From contig JAREIK010001471.1 of NCBI GenBank assembly GCA_029783825.1, positions 192,555 through 256,554 of the forward strand: DNA of 64,000 nucleotides, written 5' to 3'. The notes beneath the pieces are model-generated. The model saw only the letters and a program-made list of their open reading frames with translations. It was not told where the DNA came from and ran no database searches. Within the stretch, counting starts at the first letter, position 1. Each line of letters starts with the position of its first letter. Position numbers and translations under genes: made by a program. This document shows, piece after piece, positions 62,730 through 64,000 of this stretch. This DNA comes from Sapria himalayana (lineage: Eukaryota > Streptophyta > Magnoliopsida > Malpighiales > Rafflesiaceae).

Positions 62730-64000
62730 TAATTCCTAGCTTAGTTTGGGATCTAGTTGTACACTTAGTTTCGTATTTTATGTTTAATTGTTTTTTCTTA
62801 TTCCTTGGGGTTTTAATTGCATTCGAGTTTAATTTTATTTTTTCATAATATTTGTCCTGCCACCCAAGCTGCATTGCCATTATTTTTATGGCTTCTTTGG
62901 CTTGAGTTCTAGTGAGCTTTGTCCAATCTTCCTCATAAATATCCATATCATCCTTCCCCTTTTCTATATAGAAAGCGTGTTCCTCTTCTTCCCTACCTAA
63001 TGAAGGACAACTAAACACCTCTGCATCTTCCTCTGGGAAATCCAAGAGGTCATCCTCTATCCAGCTATAGTCCTCCAATTTTTCTTTTAAAATTATCTGG
63101 TTTTGATTTTCTTGTTCCTCTTCTTTCTACCCTTCACCTCCTCCCATTTTTCTCCCTCCCCTAGCTTATCTCCTTCCTCCATACTTCCGTCATGATATAC
63201 TCTATTACTAGTTCTCCCTCTCCTAATAACTTACTCACTTTCTCTCTCATAAGCTCCCCTTCTACTTCCAATAAATCTGCTTCAATTACAGGTTTTTCTC
63301 CAGCCCCTCCCTCCTTCCTAATCCATCTTTCCACCATTCTTTTTCTACCTTCTAACCCTTGCACATTTTCTGTCTGTTCTGTACCCATCTTACACCCCCG
63401 ATTCGTGCCCAATTCTCTTACATTTTATGCAATAAACAGGCTGATTTTCGGAATAACAGGTTGCCAAAACCCATTATTCTGCCCATCGTCTCCATTACCA
63501 ATCCAGATCAAATTAGGTGGCTGAGTGAGCAGGTTGCACTCAACACACACGCGAGCCTTGCTTAGCCTTGTCATAGAAACAGTGGCTTCATCACGAATTA
63601 TAGGTTTACCCAGACAAGAAGAAATTGTATAGAGAGATTGTGGGTTAAACAAATATAATGGGAGATTCGGTAAGGAAAACCATACCGGGGCTAAAGGCGC
63701 CTCCTCCAGTGGACTGAACTCCTTCGTCCACCTCAAGACACGCATAGGAAAGCCGTTAACTTGCCATAGACCTCTATGCCATAAGCGGTAGAAGTCTTCA
63801 ATCATAAAGCACTACAGGAATACGTGCTTCGCATCGTAGTCAGCTAGCTTCACCCTTCCCGTAAGCTTTAGCGAGGAGATAAACTGCTGTATTTCCTTCG
63901 GGCGAGGCCTTCCATGTGAAAACTTACCAATAAGCATATATTCAAAGGGCTCCATGAATTTGCGCATCTCCTTATTGAAAATACAATCGCGGGACTCCCA
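62722..64000 (-). pseudogene. LINE ORF1: DUF4283 and CCHC zinc knuckle, 5' part outside window
   Basis: ORF1 of plant L1 elements is the RNA-binding, gag-like protein. The visible part begins MLIGKFSHGRPRPKEIQQFI (about 63935-63876), then LWQVNGFPMRVLRWTKEF, APVWFSLPNLPLYLF and KARVCVECNLL, which is a clear DUF4283 pattern. A zinc knuckle CIKCKRIGHESG followed by Cys is readable at about 63392-63434, but in a shifted frame. The C-terminal part (63078-62722) is acidic, with EDDLLDFPEEDAEV, and ends TRSQTKLGING. Defects seen: an in-frame TAG at 63812-63814, a stop at 63425 and a frame change between 63161 and 63078. The stop codon overlaps the ORF2 start codon region by eight bases. Confidence 0.85.

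Larger units (their letters stand above)
57709..64000 (-). mobile_element. Plant L1-type LINE, degenerate, 5' end beyond the window
   Basis: The minus strand carries ORF1 (DUF4283 and zinc knuckle) and ORF2 (endonuclease, reverse transcriptase, RNase H) in the standard order. The 3' end is placed at the short T run (57709-57715 on the plus strand, a poly-A tail when read in the LINE direction) where the TATC array stops; this border is inferred. The part between 57716 and 58831 would be the 3' untranslated region and holds two small tandem repeats. Numerous stops and frame changes show that it is no longer able to make its proteins. Confidence 0.85.

Noticed and set aside
63192..63565. Plus-strand open frames opposite LINE ORF1
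   Set aside because: Antisense shadows of the DUF4283/zinc-knuckle region.

Overview
This is nuclear DNA of a flowering plant; the species cannot be named from sequence alone. The evidence is a plant-type LINE with a DUF4283/zinc-knuckle ORF1 and a C-terminal RNase H, a CACTA (En/Spm) transposon with both of its usual genes, a fragment of the land-plant-specific SMXL (SMAX1-LIKE/D53) family, and an intron-bearing gene for spliceosomal protein SmF. The window is very AT-rich and no intact host gene is visible. Everything recognisable is a transposon, a tandem repeat or a decayed gene.

Layout. 1-985: palindromic TGTACA satellite and three tandem copies of a ~300-bp unit that recurs inside the CACTA element. 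986-6605: AT-rich sequence with a Tourist-type MITE (4687-5048) and a CACTA-like end holding a 101-bp tandem repeat. 6609-8245: first TATC array. 8250-12927: AT-rich, gene-poor, with one weak two-exon mini-gene candidate. 12928-21760: an 8.8-kb degenerate CACTA element with a TNP2-like transposase pseudogene and a second En/Spm pseudogene. 21761-32502: 10.7 kb of GATA-oriented array. 32503-36190: an island holding a second CACTA 5' end, a four-exon SmF pseudogene, and in its intron 2 a Mutator-like element carrying an SMXL fragment. 36195-57708: 21.5 kb of TATC-oriented array (opposite strand), interrupted by a GC-rich 557-bp hAT-type element and showing a higher-order block structure between about 42.4 and 52.5 kb. 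57709-64000: minus-strand LINE, cut by the right window edge.

The parts fit a nested-insertion history. CACTA ends lie exactly at the edges of the GATA/TATC arrays at three places. The array flips strand across the 3.7-kb SmF/SMXL island. The island shows three layers: CACTA end next to SmF gene, Mutator-like element inside SmF intron 2, and SMXL fragment inside the Mutator-like element. The long Ser-Ile-Tyr-Leu open frames across the arrays are products of the four-base repeat, not genes.

All family assignments are from reading translations by eye and from knowledge of the families; no search was run.
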